From assembly GCA_029259915.1 (NCBI GenBank), contig JAJDED010000021.1:27176-91175 (forward strand): a stretch of 64,000 nucleotides of DNA, read 5' to 3'. The position numbers were made by a program, and so were the translations under genes. This stretch comes from Planctomycetota bacterium. Lineage in GTDB: Bacteria; Planctomycetota; Planctomycetia; Pirellulales; Lacipirellulaceae. The notes below the pieces were generated by a model. It saw nothing but the letters and a program-made list of their open reading frames with translations, was not told the origin of the DNA and did no database searches. Shown here in pieces: positions 45,656-55,208 of the stretch. How positions within the stretch are numbered: position 1 is the stretch's first letter; each line of letters starts with the position of its first letter.

Positions 45656-46913
45656 TTAGTTTGAAATCTTCGCGACCGGTGATTAGCGTAAACAGATCGC
45701 GGACCTGCTCGTACCCTATGGCCAGCAGAAACTGCGAACCGCGGCCGTAACTCTTGCCTCCAAGAATATAGAAGTTTGGCTCAGGGTTTGCTAGACTCTC
45801 GGGCCCACAGGCGGTTTGGTCGAGGCAATCGACCGCGGACCCCTCGTTAGCACGTGACAATAGTTGAGCGGCCAATTTCATCGGTCCGCCGATGGCGTAG
45901 CACTCGTGCACTTGTAGCTCGGCGTAAATTCGGTTGTCGGGGCGATATCCGACATTGGCGATGATTCGGTCGAACAGGAACTCGCCCGTGCGCTCTCCCG
46001 AAAGCTCCACAAAAAAATCGTCGGAAGCGCTTCGGTATTCGACGGCGGAAACCGTGGTTCCCGGAACGTGGTCCACGGGCCCGTCGGATTCTGCTGCCAA
46101 TTGGTTGGCTTGTTTGGCAAGTTCGTCGCGCGACGCCAAGCGGTCGTCGGGGATGCGGCTAATCGGTCCGATGCCAGAATGCGCTTTTCGAGTGATCCAA
46201 GTAGCACGTGTTTCGCGATTCTGATGCTCGCGGGAAAAATTAGCCAGTTGTGTAACCACCGTCGCTGCGGAGTAGCCAGCGCCGATGACTAAAGTGTGTT
46301 TTCCCAGGTAGTCGTTGTGATCTTTACCCATCAAGTCGGGTAAGCCGTATTCGATTTGCGATTGGGCGTTCAATTCGCCAACCGCGGGAACGCCTCCCTG
46401 ACCGAGCCAGTTGTGGTTGCCAAAAGTTCCTGTGCAATCGATCACCACGTCCGCCTCAACAATGCGCTCGGCCCCAGAGCCGTCGCGAAGTAGGATGCGA
46501 AACGTGTCTTCGCTGCGTTGTGAATTGCCAACACCTTCGCTTTTAAGCCAGCGCGATCGCCCCACCGATAGCACTTCGGTACGAAGATGCAGCGATTCGG
46601 CCAGCAGCTTGGAATTCGCCAGCGGCGTGAGGTAACGCCGATGGAATTCGGCGCCGGTGATGCAATTATCGTCATTCGGCGGTTGCCATGTTGGCTCTGT
46701 TGCGCTGATGGTTGCGATTCCCAGCGGCGTGGCGTTCATTCCAAACGGCGTGAACAACGGCACATGCCCCCACTGCAAAATATTTGCCGCGACCGTCTCG
46801 CCACGTTCGTAAATAGCGACGTCATATCCCAAGCTGCGACCGGTTAGCGCAACCTCCAAGCCGGTGGGACCGGCTCCGAGGACAGCGATTCTGGCAGAAG
46901 GAGGGAGGGGCAT
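45648..46913 (-). CDS. FAD-dependent oxidoreductase, monooxygenase-like
   Basis: Predicted flavoprotein of 421 residues. The FAD fingerprint GAGPTG (14-19) and NAD(P)-type fingerprint VIGAGYSAATVV (about 220) give a two-dinucleotide-fold layout like flavin-containing monooxygenases or lysine/ornithine hydroxylases. FTPFGMNATPLG and the C-terminal YILGGKSYGRGSQFLLAIGYEQVR are recognisable as a conserved block but I cannot name the substrate. The start MPLPPSARIAVLG is preferred to an upstream ATG that would add repeat-derived residues. Same strand as the radical SAM gene 154 bp downstream. Confidence 0.82.
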   Translation of the reverse strand: MPLPPSARIAVLGAGPTGLEVALTGRSLGYDVAIYERGETVAANILQWGHVPLFTPFGMNATPLGIATISATEPTWQPPNDDNCITGAEFHRRYLTPLANSKLLAESLHLRTEVLSVGRSRWLKSEGVGNSQRSEDTFRILLRDGSGAERIVEADVVIDCTGTFGNHNWLGQGGVPAVGELNAQSQIEYGLPDLMGKDHNDYLGKHTLVIGAGYSAATVVTQLANFSREHQNRETRATWITRKAHSGIGPISRIPDDRLASRDELAKQANQLAAESDGPVDHVPGTTVSAVEYRSASDDFFVELSGERTGEFLFDRIIANVGYRPDNRIYAELQVHECYAIGGPMKLAAQLLSRANEGSAVDCLDQTACGPESLANPEPNFYILGGKSYGRGSQFLLAIGYEQVRDLFTLITGREDFKLKK

Positions 46914-47283
46914 TGCGGAAAGGGGGAAGGCGGAAATTGGAAAGGGGAATATTACTATCCTTGCATGGTTTTTGCTTGCGTCTGTTAGCAAAGATACCGT
47001 GGGTGGGACATTGTGACTAGAACGGATAGAATCGCTCTTAGCGCTCCAGCGCTAGGTTGAACCACAACGGCACGACGGACACAACGGAATAGGACTGCTG
47101 CCATAGGAGTTTCAGAAGTTCGTTCCCAATCAGAGGTGCTCGATGGTTTTTCCGCGGAGTTGATTGTTGCTGGAGAAACATATATCGTCGTTTTGATCTG
47201 CTAACCAGCTATCACGTCGTGCCGTTGTGGTTCAATGAACTTAGCGCTGTAGTATTTGAGTCTCTATTCGACCTGAAAGTGAT
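46914..47283. other. Spacer with inverted repeat
   Basis: Divergent promoter region of the flavoprotein and yjbQ genes. Besides the inverted repeat at 47057-47235 it holds purine-rich text (GGCGGAAATTGGAAAGGGG) like that at 48541. No gene seen. Confidence 0.5.
47057..47235. repeat. Inverted repeat, TTGAACCACAACGGCACGACG family
   Basis: The left arm TTGAACCACAACGGCACGACG and the right arm CGTCGTGCCGTTGTGGTTCAA are exact complements over 21 bp, separated by about 135 bases. A related single arm (CCGTCGTGTCTTTGTGGTTCAA) lies near 900-922 between serC and serA. Confidence 0.85.
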
Positions 47284-47700
47284 ATGGTTCATCAACAGAC
47301 AATCACGATCGAAACCACCGGGCATCGTCACATGCACGATCTTACGGAGCGTGTGGCCGAGGTTGTGGCCGCTAGCCGTGTTCGGACCGGGACCGTGCAA
47401 GTTTTCAATGTTGGTAGCACGGGTGCAATTGGCATGATTGAATTTGAACCGGGATTGGTGGAAGATTTGCCAGATGTATTGGATCGCTTGATCCCGCCTA
47501 GCACCGATTATGGACACGAGCGGGCTTGGCACGATGGCAATGGCCACTCCCACTTGCAGGCAACATGGCTGGGGCCATCGATCCATGTGCCAGTGGCCGA
47601 GGGACAACCGGTGCTTGGCACTTGGCAACAGATATTCCATTTGGAATGCGACGTGAAGCCGCGCCGGCGGTCGATTGTGGTGACCGTTGTGGGCGAATAA
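47284..47700 (+). CDS. YjbQ/UPF0047 family protein
   Basis: Small enzyme-like protein of 138 residues matching the YjbQ family: GTVQVFNVGSTGAIGMIEFEPG, the conserved WHDGNGHSHLQATWLGPS metal-site block and the closing GTWQQIFHLECD. Members have been reported to show weak thiamin phosphate synthase activity, but the true role is unclear. It is usually a stand-alone housekeeping gene, as here. Convergent with the ABC permease gene. Confidence 0.93.
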   Translation: MVHQQTITIETTGHRHMHDLTERVAEVVAASRVRTGTVQVFNVGSTGAIGMIEFEPGLVEDLPDVLDRLIPPSTDYGHERAWHDGNGHSHLQATWLGPSIHVPVAEGQPVLGTWQQIFHLECDVKPRRRSIVVTVVGE

Positions 47701-47712
47701 TCCACTAGAGAT

Positions 47713-48534
47713 TCAACTACTCGCGCTGCGGTAGCTCCAGAGCGCTTGCTTGAATACCCATCGGCTGACCGCTAGACACAGGACCGTTGCCACGAACGCA
47801 AACGCGCCGAGCCAGGCGAATTCAGAAGATAACGGTTTGGCCAACAATCGCGCGGGGACGTTAATCACTACCAAAATCGGAATCACAAACGTAAAGACTT
47901 GCCTCAGCGGTGTGCCCCAAGCTCCTTCGTAGATTTCCATGGGGTAGCGCGAAAAGTTGGTGAGGTAGAACCAAAAGTCGTACAACGATTGGTTGCGGCC
48001 CAGCCAAATACTGGTCGCGGCGAGGGTGATCATCACGCTGTAGAGAATTAGCACCCCCAACACGATGTACAGGGGGTAAAGCAGCACATGCCAAATCGAA
48101 AGAGTCCAGCCATCAATGCGTGGCAACGCGTAGGCCAAGAGCAAGATGGCCACCACAAAATTTCCCAGCGACGACCAATTCACTCGCCTCAGCGAGACAA
48201 GAAACTGCGTGTCGATCGGTTTTAGCAACGCAAAATCCAACCCCCCGGTGCGAACCAGCTCGCTCAGTTCCTGCGCGTTGGGCATGAAAAACGTCTGCAC
48301 CAGACTGTTTACGATCATTGTGGTGGCAATAAATACGAAGAATTCGTACTTATCCCAATCGACAATGTTTGTAGTTTTTCGGTAAACGAGTGTGTAGAAC
48401 CCCAGATTCATAATCATCCAAGAGACGGACGAAATGGATTCAATAATAAAATTGGCGCGAAACGTCATATCGCGGATAAGACTATTCCGCGCAAACGTAA
48501 GAAACACACCAAGATAGGAAGGATGGTGGGACAT
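47713..48534 (-). CDS. ABC-2 type permease, second subunit
   Basis: Integral membrane protein of 273 residues with about six hydrophobic helices (for example VVAILLLAYALP, VLLYPLYIVLGVLILYSVMITLAA) and the DUF990-like layout of ABC-2 exporters. I start at MSHHPSYLGVF; the long upstream extension comes from repeat sequence. It is the third gene of an operon with another permease and an ATPase; the two permeases probably form a heterodimer. Substrate unknown. Confidence 0.88.
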   Translation of the reverse strand: MSHHPSYLGVFLTFARNSLIRDMTFRANFIIESISSVSWMIMNLGFYTLVYRKTTNIVDWDKYEFFVFIATTMIVNSLVQTFFMPNAQELSELVRTGGLDFALLKPIDTQFLVSLRRVNWSSLGNFVVAILLLAYALPRIDGWTLSIWHVLLYPLYIVLGVLILYSVMITLAATSIWLGRNQSLYDFWFYLTNFSRYPMEIYEGAWGTPLRQVFTFVIPILVVINVPARLLAKPLSSEFAWLGAFAFVATVLCLAVSRWVFKQALWSYRSASS

Positions 48535-48535
48535 A

Positions 48536-48612
48536 ATGGAAGGCGGAAGGATGAAGGCGGAAGGGGGAAGTTTTTTTCTTACTTCTTCCTTCTCACTTCT
48601 CACATCTAACTT
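48536..48612. repeat. Purine-rich inverted repeat within the ABC operon
   Basis: AAGGCGGAAGG, AAGGCGGAAGGGGGAAG on the left faces CTTACTTCTTCCTTCTCACTTC on the right. It separates the two permease genes and shares CTTCTCACATCTAAC with the repeat at 2529. Confidence 0.65.
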
Positions 48613-48616
48613 TCTT

Positions 48617-49432
48617 TCATCCTCCGTAGCCGCTGTAGCGATGGAAACCTCGGTGCATGAACACTCGGCATGCCACAATAAAAAACAGAGCCCAGCAGGC
48701 TTGGACTGCGAGGCCAAACAACATAGCGTCCCCTTCGATTTTCCCTAAGAATACAGCCGCGGGGAAATAGGCCAGATACTTGAAAGGCAAAAAGTCGACA
48801 ATCGTGCGCCACGGGTCAGGCAGAATCTCCAGCGGAAACATGTGTCCTGAAAAAAAGAAGGTAAACAGCATGTAGACAAACAATAGCGAGCTGACCTCCA
48901 GAAACCAAAACGAGATCATCCCTAAAGTCATCTCCATAAAAAATCCGACCGCAAACGCAAGCGCTAAGGAAAGTAAAAACGCAGCAAACACGTCCGGAGC
49001 GGGCCAACCCGGGAAGTAGCTGCGGCAAAGGTAGTACACCAACGCAAATGGCCCCGCGGCAACGGCGTAGTAGACCACCTTGTGTGCGATGCGCGCGAGC
49101 AACATAAAGCCGACCAAATCGATTGGCTGGATCAGAAACTTCTTAATCTCGCCCTCGCGCACTTGCCGGGCGATTCCCGATGCCAAGCCGGGCATGCTGG
49201 AAAATGCTCGTGCCAACATTGTTAGCAAATAATAGGCAATAATATCTTCGCGCGAATAGCCTTCGATTTTTCCCGATCCGGCAGCTGCAAAGATGGCCGT
49301 CCAAAGGAAAATTTGCGTCACGATGGGCAGAAATCGCATCAAGGTTCCTAGCGCAAAATCACCCCGATAGACCAACCGCTCTTCCAAGCAGATGCGGAGA
49401 ATCGTCCACCAAGTTTGCACACGTGCGATCAT
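48617..49432 (-). CDS. ABC-2 type permease, first subunit
   Basis: Integral membrane protein of 271 residues with about six helices and the ABC-2 core motif GEIKKFLIQPIDLVGFML, the cytoplasmic coupling loop also found in its partner as GGLDFALLKPIDTQFLV. It works with the neighbouring permease and the ATPase as an exporter. The ATG gives MIARVQTWWTILR, normal for this family. Substrate unknown. Confidence 0.9.
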   Translation of the reverse strand: MIARVQTWWTILRICLEERLVYRGDFALGTLMRFLPIVTQIFLWTAIFAAAGSGKIEGYSREDIIAYYLLTMLARAFSSMPGLASGIARQVREGEIKKFLIQPIDLVGFMLLARIAHKVVYYAVAAGPFALVYYLCRSYFPGWPAPDVFAAFLLSLALAFAVGFFMEMTLGMISFWFLEVSSLLFVYMLFTFFFSGHMFPLEILPDPWRTIVDFLPFKYLAYFPAAVFLGKIEGDAMLFGLAVQACWALFFIVACRVFMHRGFHRYSGYGG

Positions 49433-49463
49433 AGCGTTATTTTAGCTGAGTGGTTTCTTATAA

Positions 49464-49589
49464 AAACCGCCAAGAGCGCCAAGGAACAATCATTGTCAAT
49501 TCTTCAGAGCGTTGTTTTGAGTCGCTTGCTGGAGTAGGTTCGTCTGCTTGGATATTATTATGTGTATTTCTTGGCGCTCTTGGCGGTTC
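49464..49589. repeat. Inverted repeat, CCGCCAAG family copy 2
   Basis: AACCGCCAAGAGCGCCAAGGA and TTCTTGGCGCTCTTGGCGGTT form nearly perfect arms around about 80 bases. The middle GAGCGC/GCGCTC differs from copy 1 but still pairs across arms. It lies inside the ABC operon, between the ATPase stop and the first permease start. Confidence 0.88.
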
Positions 49590-49608
49590 GTCATTTCCGT
49601 TTGAGTTA

Positions 49609-50628
49609 TTATGAAGTTTCGACGGGCAGGACTGCTTCCGATTTTTTTTCGTTGGCCGTGTGGGCAAACATTTTGGCGATCACTTCTTCCAGCGGTGGGT
49701 CTTCCACGCTGACATCTTCGATGGTGTTGTTCGCCAGCACGCTTGAAAGCACGTCGGCAATGCTGCTCCGTGCAACTCGCAAACGGGCTTTGGGTTCGAC
49801 AATTTCCAGCACGTCGCCATAGCGAGCCAAGTCTCCCGGCATGCGGCCATCGGCAAACTGGAGCGTCAACACCTTGTGACCGCTGAAGCGATCGACAATT
49901 CCCGCTAGGGAACCGTCGTACTTGATTTCCCCCTGGGCAATTATCACCACACGCCGGCAGAGCGCCACGACGTCTTTCATATAATGGCTGGTGAGCAGTA
50001 TCGTGATCTTCCGCTCGGCTTGATAATGTTTGAGAAACTTTTGGACATTGTGCTGGGCAACCACGTCCAGGCCGATAGTGGGTTCGTCGAGAAACAAGAC
50101 TTCCGGCGAATGCAGCAGCGCGGCAGTGAGTTCCATTTTCATCCGCTCGCCCAGCGAGAGTTCGCGGACCGGTTGGCCAAGCAGGTGGCGCACTTCCAAC
50201 AGATCGACCAACTCGTCGCGCGTGCGGCGAAACTGCTCGGGATCGATACGATAGATTTTTTGGTGAAGCTGAAACGATTCCTGGGCAGGCAGATCCCACC
50301 AAAGCTGGTTCTTTTGGCCCATCACCAATGCAAAGCGGCGGCGGTATTCGTTTTCACGCTTCCAAGGCACATGGCCCAATACGTGTGCTTCGCCCCCCGA
50401 GGGGCTGATCACTCCAGACAACAGCTTGAGTGTGGTCGTTTTACCCGCGCCATTCGGGCCAAGAAACGCCACGAACTCGCCTTGTGCCACGTCGAGATCG
50501 ATCCCACGGACTGCCTCGACCTCGTTGTACTCGCGCTGAAACAATCCAGTCAGCGAAGCCCAAAGGCCCTCTTTTTTCTGGTAGACACGATAAGACTTTT
50601 GCAGTCCGCGGATTTCAATGGCGTTCAT
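49609..50628 (-). CDS. ABC transporter ATPase (ABC-2 exporter)
   Basis: ATP-hydrolysing subunit, 339 residues. Walker A GPNGAGKT (57-64), a signature motif [10 protein letters not shown] in place of LSGGQ, Walker [13 protein letters not shown] and the switch histidine in LLTSHY are present. The C-terminal 90 residues form an extra domain. It leads the operon with two ABC-2 permeases, though a repeat element now separates it from them. The exporter is of the drug, polymer or lipid type; substrate not deducible. Confidence 0.93.
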   Translation of the reverse strand: MNAIEIRGLQKSYRVYQKKEGLWASLTGLFQREYNEVEAVRGIDLDVAQGEFVAFLGPNGAGKTTTLKLLSGVISPSGGEAHVLGHVPWKRENEYRRRFALVMGQKNQLWWDLPAQESFQLHQKIYRIDPEQFRRTRDELVDLLEVRHLLGQPVRELSLGERMKMELTAALLHSPEVLFLDEPTIGLDVVAQHNVQKFLKHYQAERKITILLTSHYMKDVVALCRRVVIIAQGEIKYDGSLAGIVDRFSGHKVLTLQFADGRMPGDLARYGDVLEIVEPKARLRVARSSIADVLSSVLANNTIEDVSVEDPPLEEVIAKMFAHTANEKKSEAVLPVETS

Positions 50629-50685
50629 AGAACAACGATTATAGGCACGCCGCCCCCGTGCGGACAGGTCTCCACCCGATTGGCG

Positions 50686-51129
50686 TCAGCCTTCGCTGAC
50701 CAAGACATCCGGCAGGCCTTGAACAAACTCGCGAATTTCGTCACGTACACGCCGGTACTGTTCGAGAGCTTCCTCCTCGCTCGCAGCGTTGCGGGCCAGT
50801 GAAGGCGGATCGTCGAACGGGACGTGCAGCTTGCGGCAATTCCCAGGCAAGACGGGGCAATTCTCATCCGCATGACCGCAAACGGTGATTACCACATCCA
50901 GAGGAACACCCACAAATTCGGCCATACGCTGCGATTGCTGTCCAGAGATGTCGACGCCCGCTTCTTCCATGACCTGAACTGCTAATGGATTTAATCCATG
51001 GGCAATGATGCCGGCGGAAGAGGCTTCAACAAGATCGCCATGCAAATGACGAGCCCAACCTTCCGCCATCTGGCTCCGGCAGGAGTTTCCTGTACACAAA
51101 AACAAAACGCGTGGTCGAGAGTCCGTCAT
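50686..51129 (-). CDS. arsC: Arsenate reductase, thioredoxin-coupled (low-molecular-weight phosphatase fold)
   Basis: Reduces arsenate to arsenite using a cysteine relay and thioredoxin. The 147-residue protein has the P-loop LCTGNSCRS with Cys12, Cys17 and Arg18, and the redox pair Cys84 and Cys91 (VCGHADENC), followed by FDDPPS. No arsenite exporter or arsR-type gene is adjacent, so arsenite extrusion must be encoded elsewhere. A GATCTAACAGATC repeat arm lies upstream. Confidence 0.94.
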   Translation of the reverse strand: MTDSRPRVLFLCTGNSCRSQMAEGWARHLHGDLVEASSAGIIAHGLNPLAVQVMEEAGVDISGQQSQRMAEFVGVPLDVVITVCGHADENCPVLPGNCRKLHVPFDDPPSLARNAASEEEALEQYRRVRDEIREFVQGLPDVLVSEG

Positions 51130-51168
51130 CGTAAGGAGTTCTTATTCATCTATTAGGGACAAAACGCT

Positions 51169-51189
51169 AGCCGCGATCTAACAGATCGC
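51169..51189. repeat. Single arm of the GATCTAACAGATC repeat
   Basis: AGCCGCGATCTAACAGATCGC matches the arms at 28823-28882, but no partner arm follows; the internal GCGATCT/AGATCGC palindrome still allows a small hairpin. It lies upstream of arsC. Confidence 0.85.
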
Positions 51190-51338
51190 AGGAAGACCAA
51201 ATGCAAACCATTACGATATCACAACAGGACAAAGCTACGCCAGCCTTGCCTAGATGTTAGCATCAAACAAAACAAGGCCTGCCGTGGAGACCACGACTGA
51301 CCTTGCTGCGAGGTGATTTTAGAAATCGACGTTTTCGA

Positions 51339-52640
51339 TCAATAGGTAATTTCAGCACGTGCGAAATAACCATCGAAGCCGAGGATATTGGCGTCGTCGT
51401 AATTCAACAGTTGGAACCCGCCGCCACCGCCGCCGGCTGGCCCCGTGAAGTTGTACTCGTCGCGGAATCCCAGGTCATGCCAGGCGGACAAGAAATAGCC
51501 CGAGGTCAAGTTCAAGTGGTTTCCTAAGTGGGCAGTCAAGCCAACTTCGATCTCGGTGACCGGGATAATTCTCCGACCCGTATTGGAATGCGATACCAAG
51601 TTGAGCGGCGCAGAACCGTCGGGATCGTTGATGGTGATGGTTTGGATGTCCATGTCACCGACCATCAGGGAAAGATCGCCCTTGGCGTAGATGCTCATGT
51701 GTCCTTGCTTGCCGACGTAACGACGCCCCAACAAGCCGACCCGAGCTCCGGTGCCTTCCCAATTAAGTCGCGTATCGGCAAAAGCGATCTGATCGATCCC
51801 GTTGCTCCCCAGCGACAGATTGCTACGCGACCAGTCGACCTCTGCATGCCGGATTCCTGCCGACCAGGTTATGTCCCACGCCGGACACCAACAACCACAA
51901 CCAGTTCCGTAACAAGAATCGTCGCAGCACGAGTCATCACAACATGAGTCACAGCCTGAATCGCAACAACCCAAGGGAGAACCGAGCGGAATCGTCTTCG
52001 AGAATCCAAGGTCGTAGGATCTCAAATCGATGTCTGCCTCTCCGGTGAGAAAACCATCGGCCCCAGGAGCATTGACTTCGTAAGGTCCAAAAATCACGCC
52101 ATTCTGTGATGCAGAGGTATCCTGAATCGAGAAATCGGATTCCCCCCGGTAACGGGCGAAATTGAATACAATTTCACCGCCACAGTCGCAGAAACGATAC
52201 CCGCCCGAGAAGCGGTACGACGATTTGTAGTCGAAATCGTATTCAACAAACTGTGCGCCGTTTTGCGGCGCGTTAGGATCAAAAACCACGTAAGCCAAGG
52301 CTTCGCTCAGATTGGCACGTGCGTAAATGTATTCGCCCGCCAAGAAAAACTGGCCCGGTCGGCTCATCATTCCCATTCCCCAGTCGCTGCCGCAGCTACC
52401 CGAGCAACTTCCGTCGCAACTACCGCAACTGCAGCCGTTCAATGCACAGCCATCGCCCGAGTCGAAACCACCCGCGTCGAAGCTATTGTAACCAGCGAGC
52501 TGAGTGCCGGAGTCGCTAGCAGCGGCCTCAGGTATTTGATATTCCCGCTGTTGATTCGACTGCTGTGCTACCGCGGACGACCCCGCTAGCAGACAAAGAC
52601 TGGCTACGAGCGCAGCCATCATCCTTATCGAAATTTTCAT
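51339..52640 (-). CDS. Outer-membrane beta-barrel with cysteine-rich segments (Lpg1974-like)
   Basis: Predicted outer-membrane porin of 433 residues. After the signal peptide (MKISIRMMAALVASLCLLAG) and a short linker come barrel strands ending in ARAEITY, a typical aromatic C-terminus. Two cysteine clusters are unusual: one near residues 62-85 (CALNGCSCGSCDGSC) and one in the middle of the barrel (CCDSGCDSCCDDSCC). These could bind metal or form disulfide knots at the surface. The ATG start gives a standard signal peptide; a 29-residue upstream extension is rejected. Neighbour of arsC, but no functional link is proven. Confidence 0.82.
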   Translation of the reverse strand: MKISIRMMAALVASLCLLAGSSAVAQQSNQQREYQIPEAAASDSGTQLAGYNSFDAGGFDSGDGCALNGCSCGSCDGSCSGSCGSDWGMGMMSRPGQFFLAGEYIYARANLSEALAYVVFDPNAPQNGAQFVEYDFDYKSSYRFSGGYRFCDCGGEIVFNFARYRGESDFSIQDTSASQNGVIFGPYEVNAPGADGFLTGEADIDLRSYDLGFSKTIPLGSPLGCCDSGCDSCCDDSCCDDSCYGTGCGCWCPAWDITWSAGIRHAEVDWSRSNLSLGSNGIDQIAFADTRLNWEGTGARVGLLGRRYVGKQGHMSIYAKGDLSLMVGDMDIQTITINDPDGSAPLNLVSHSNTGRRIIPVTEIEVGLTAHLGNHLNLTSGYFLSAWHDLGFRDEYNFTGPAGGGGGGFQLLNYDDANILGFDGYFARAEITY

Positions 52641-53037
52641 CAGAGAATCCCCCCTAATAGTAATCACCGGGATCTGAACGACCCAAAACGACAAGACTTT
52701 GCCCAATCTACAAAGCACGACGCCCACACTCCGCGACGCCAGTCGCTCGCCCGATATGATTGTTCATTGGCAGAGATCGGATGCCGGAGAACCGTTACTT
52801 TCCCTTTTTTCGGGATAATCCGCTTTTATTCCAGATGCGGATTAGGCATTCCACTCGGCAAACTTAACGTAGTTTGCCAACACGCCTGCTAGCGAAGAGG
52901 CGGTTCGACCTCAATGGCTATCCCGCCAATGAGGTCACTTCAGAGGAAGATGAAAGTTTGGATTTCTGATCGCTGAGATTGCCGAAACCGTCCCGGGCGA
53001 CACGCACAGCGGCGGTTTTCACTGCAAGTTGTTCACG
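52641..53037. other. Gene-free spacer
   Basis: Upstream region of the porin gene. It contains AT-rich DNA and the echo GGATAATCCGC / GCGGATTAG around 52814-52846, which could fold into a small hairpin. No coding sequence seen. Confidence 0.4.
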
Positions 53038-53973
53038 TTAGCGTCGATTGCGGCGGGCAAGACTCAGCCCTGCGAATCCAGCAAACAGTAGCACTGCCGT
53101 CGAAGGCTCGGGGATTTCTTCGGTACCGCCATTCTGTCCAAACATTTGTGAGGAACCCTGGGAGTGGTATCCTTCTAACAGACCTGCGGTGGATAAGATT
53201 CCATTAAATTCTCCGACAAAGGGAGTGGGGTTCGTGGAGGTCGTCATTCGCTCGTCATCATCATAGTCTGAGGCAAATGTCGCAGAAATCAGCGAGGGTG
53301 TTGCCGGACCGCTGCCGGTATTTGCGCCGAGCATCACCTGGCGATAGTCCGGGAACATGGTGGTTGTCATCGGGTTGGGGTCGAGATCGAAGCGGAATAT
53401 CAGTGCCTTACCTGGCGTGAGACCGCTAATATCGAGGACCAATTTGCTGCGGTCGGTTGTCAAATCGACATCCGACACGGTTCCGAAGGATGAGGAGATG
53501 GACACTCCTGCATCAGATCGATTGCTTAAAATTGTCAACCCGCCTGCAAAAGGATCGGGATTGAAATCGCCGGTTCCAAATTCAAATCCTATTTCTTCGA
53601 GGTCAATCACGAATTGGCTGATCTCGTTGGTTGGCGTCAGTGCTGAAGTATTTTGCAAGAGAATCGCAGGCCTATTTCTATCGATGAGCCGCTGCGACGG
53701 GTTCTTGCAACTTTCTTCGGTTTCGATCGCATGTAGTTCCGCATCACTGAGTGCGCCGCGCTGATTACGAAGCTGCGCTTCGAGGAGCCGCTCGCTCTCG
53801 CCGATGTCGATTTGATACGATCCCTTCACAAACCCAGCCAGTGCCGGCGCGCTCGCACAGGCGAGATTCACGAGACACACTGCGAACAAGCAGTACCGCC
53901 CAAACCTACGGATTCCGTTTACAAGGATTCCGTTTAATTGAATCTCATCTAAAAATTGAAGTCTGTTTTCCAT
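53038..53973 (-). CDS. PEP-CTERM sorted secreted protein
   Basis: Exported protein of 311 residues. A signal peptide lies at about 26-47 (YCLFAVCLVNLACASAPALAG). The C-terminus carries the PEP-CTERM sorting signal: IPEPSTAVLLFAGFAG, a hydrophobic helix, then the basic tail ARRNRR, cut and anchored by an exosortase. The mature part is beta-rich and not recognised. No exosortase gene is in the window. Confidence 0.9.
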   Translation of the reverse strand: MENRLQFLDEIQLNGILVNGIRRFGRYCLFAVCLVNLACASAPALAGFVKGSYQIDIGESERLLEAQLRNQRGALSDAELHAIETEESCKNPSQRLIDRNRPAILLQNTSALTPTNEISQFVIDLEEIGFEFGTGDFNPDPFAGGLTILSNRSDAGVSISSSFGTVSDVDLTTDRSKLVLDISGLTPGKALIFRFDLDPNPMTTTMFPDYRQVMLGANTGSGPATPSLISATFASDYDDDERMTTSTNPTPFVGEFNGILSTAGLLEGYHSQGSSQMFGQNGGTEEIPEPSTAVLLFAGFAGLSLARRNRR

Positions 53974-54879
53974 GATGTCGCTCCGGATCCCACCGCCAAT
54001 CCAAGTCCGACAACCCGTACGATTCGACGCAGCATGTTGCCCATGCCAAGTCTGCTCGTTTCGAGCGCCAAGGATTCGACTCGCGGTAAAATTGATCTCC
54101 CGATATGCCGGGATGGGGACTTCGCGAAGCTAGATCGCACAGCACAAGCTGCCGATCTCATTCGATGGGCGAATCACAGAGCGCATCTGCCAACGGGAAA
54201 TTCTTACGAACTCCAGAGGGCACAATGCGGATCACTATGTCGGTGCAACGCGCACCTTGCGCGCCGAGCTGTTCCGGTTGTCCCTGATGAGTGCGGAGAT
54301 TCATGGCGTTTTCTGTACAAAACGCGCAGCGCATGGCGCATGAGTTCTCGTTGTTTGCAACTCAGCAGAAGGCGAAGGTATTGGAGAGAACTGCAAGGGG
54401 CAATTTCGGCCCAAAAACAGTGCTATTTCCGGGTCCAGCCATGATTTCCCGAGCTTATTCCACGCAACAATCAACGCAAAAAAGCGTCAGCCGTGGGAGT
54501 TAATTCGAGAGATGGTATCGCGGACCCGACGACCAATGTCGCCTGTTCGGACAACGACGAAGTCAACTCGACTCGTCGCCGATCGAATGTTCATGAGGTC
54601 CACAACCCTTTGAATTAACGAATAAAGAAACATTAACGGTCGCGCAAATACTACTGCGCACACCCTCAGTCTATGCACGGAAAACCATGCTGTCAAATGA
54701 AAATAGGGAGAAAAAATGGATTTTTCTGGCTTCTTGAGGCTGAAGGGGTAAGGCACGACAAATTGGAACGGACTCTGGCGTCTACGCCGCACCGGTAGAC
54801 GAATACCCCAACCCGCGCCACCCGCCACATAAATCCCCCTTACTGTAATTCGGGGGGCAAGTGGGGAGTAGTGAGCCGC
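53974..54879. other. Long gene-free stretch
   Basis: About 900 bases between the PEP-CTERM gene and the toxin remnant. Open frames here are short, lack ribosome binding sites and overlap on both strands, so I call none. The CCCCCTTACTG...GGGGGGCAAG words near 54835-54860 could pair weakly. The region may hold gene debris. Confidence 0.45.
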
Positions 54880-55208
54880 TTAAAGGGACTTTGGCAATTC
54901 ATCCGGTCTTGGCTGACGCCGACCGTGACGAAACCCGACTACATTGACAAGTTTCTGCTCGTCATCTATCGCATAAATCACCAGGTAATTGCCGATGATC
55001 TGGCAGCGTAATTCATACTTGCGATACTTGTCCTCCTCGGCCAGACCGTGGCGACGTGGTGAGTAATGAAGCGTTTTGATTTTGCATAAACGCGATCAAT
55101 CCAACGCTCGGCGATCACCGTCGATCCCGATTGCTCGGCTATGAATCGGCCGTATTCACCGATCTTGTTCGCCGCGAAAGAAGAAACGCAAACCGTGTAT
55201 TGCGTCAT
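54880..55208 (-). pseudogene. ParE/RelE-family toxin, frameshifted
   Basis: The frame opens MTQYTVCVSSFAANKIGEYG...WIDRVYAK and then, at a run of four T on the + strand (55080-55083), family-like sequence continues in another frame: IKTLHYSPRRHGLAEED, KYELRCQIIGNYLVIYAIDD and VVGFRHGRRQPRPDELP, the usual RelE/ParE ending. Restoring one A in the run rejoins them into one protein of about 109 residues. As written, the product would be truncated with an unrelated tail of about 26 residues. The start overlaps the antitoxin stop (ATGA). Either a real inactivation or a sequencing error. Confidence 0.8.

Noticed and set aside
53956..54444. 162-codon plus-strand frame in the spacer after the PEP-CTERM gene
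   Set aside because: No ribosome binding site, no motif, overlaps the PEP-CTERM gene start region on the opposite strand.
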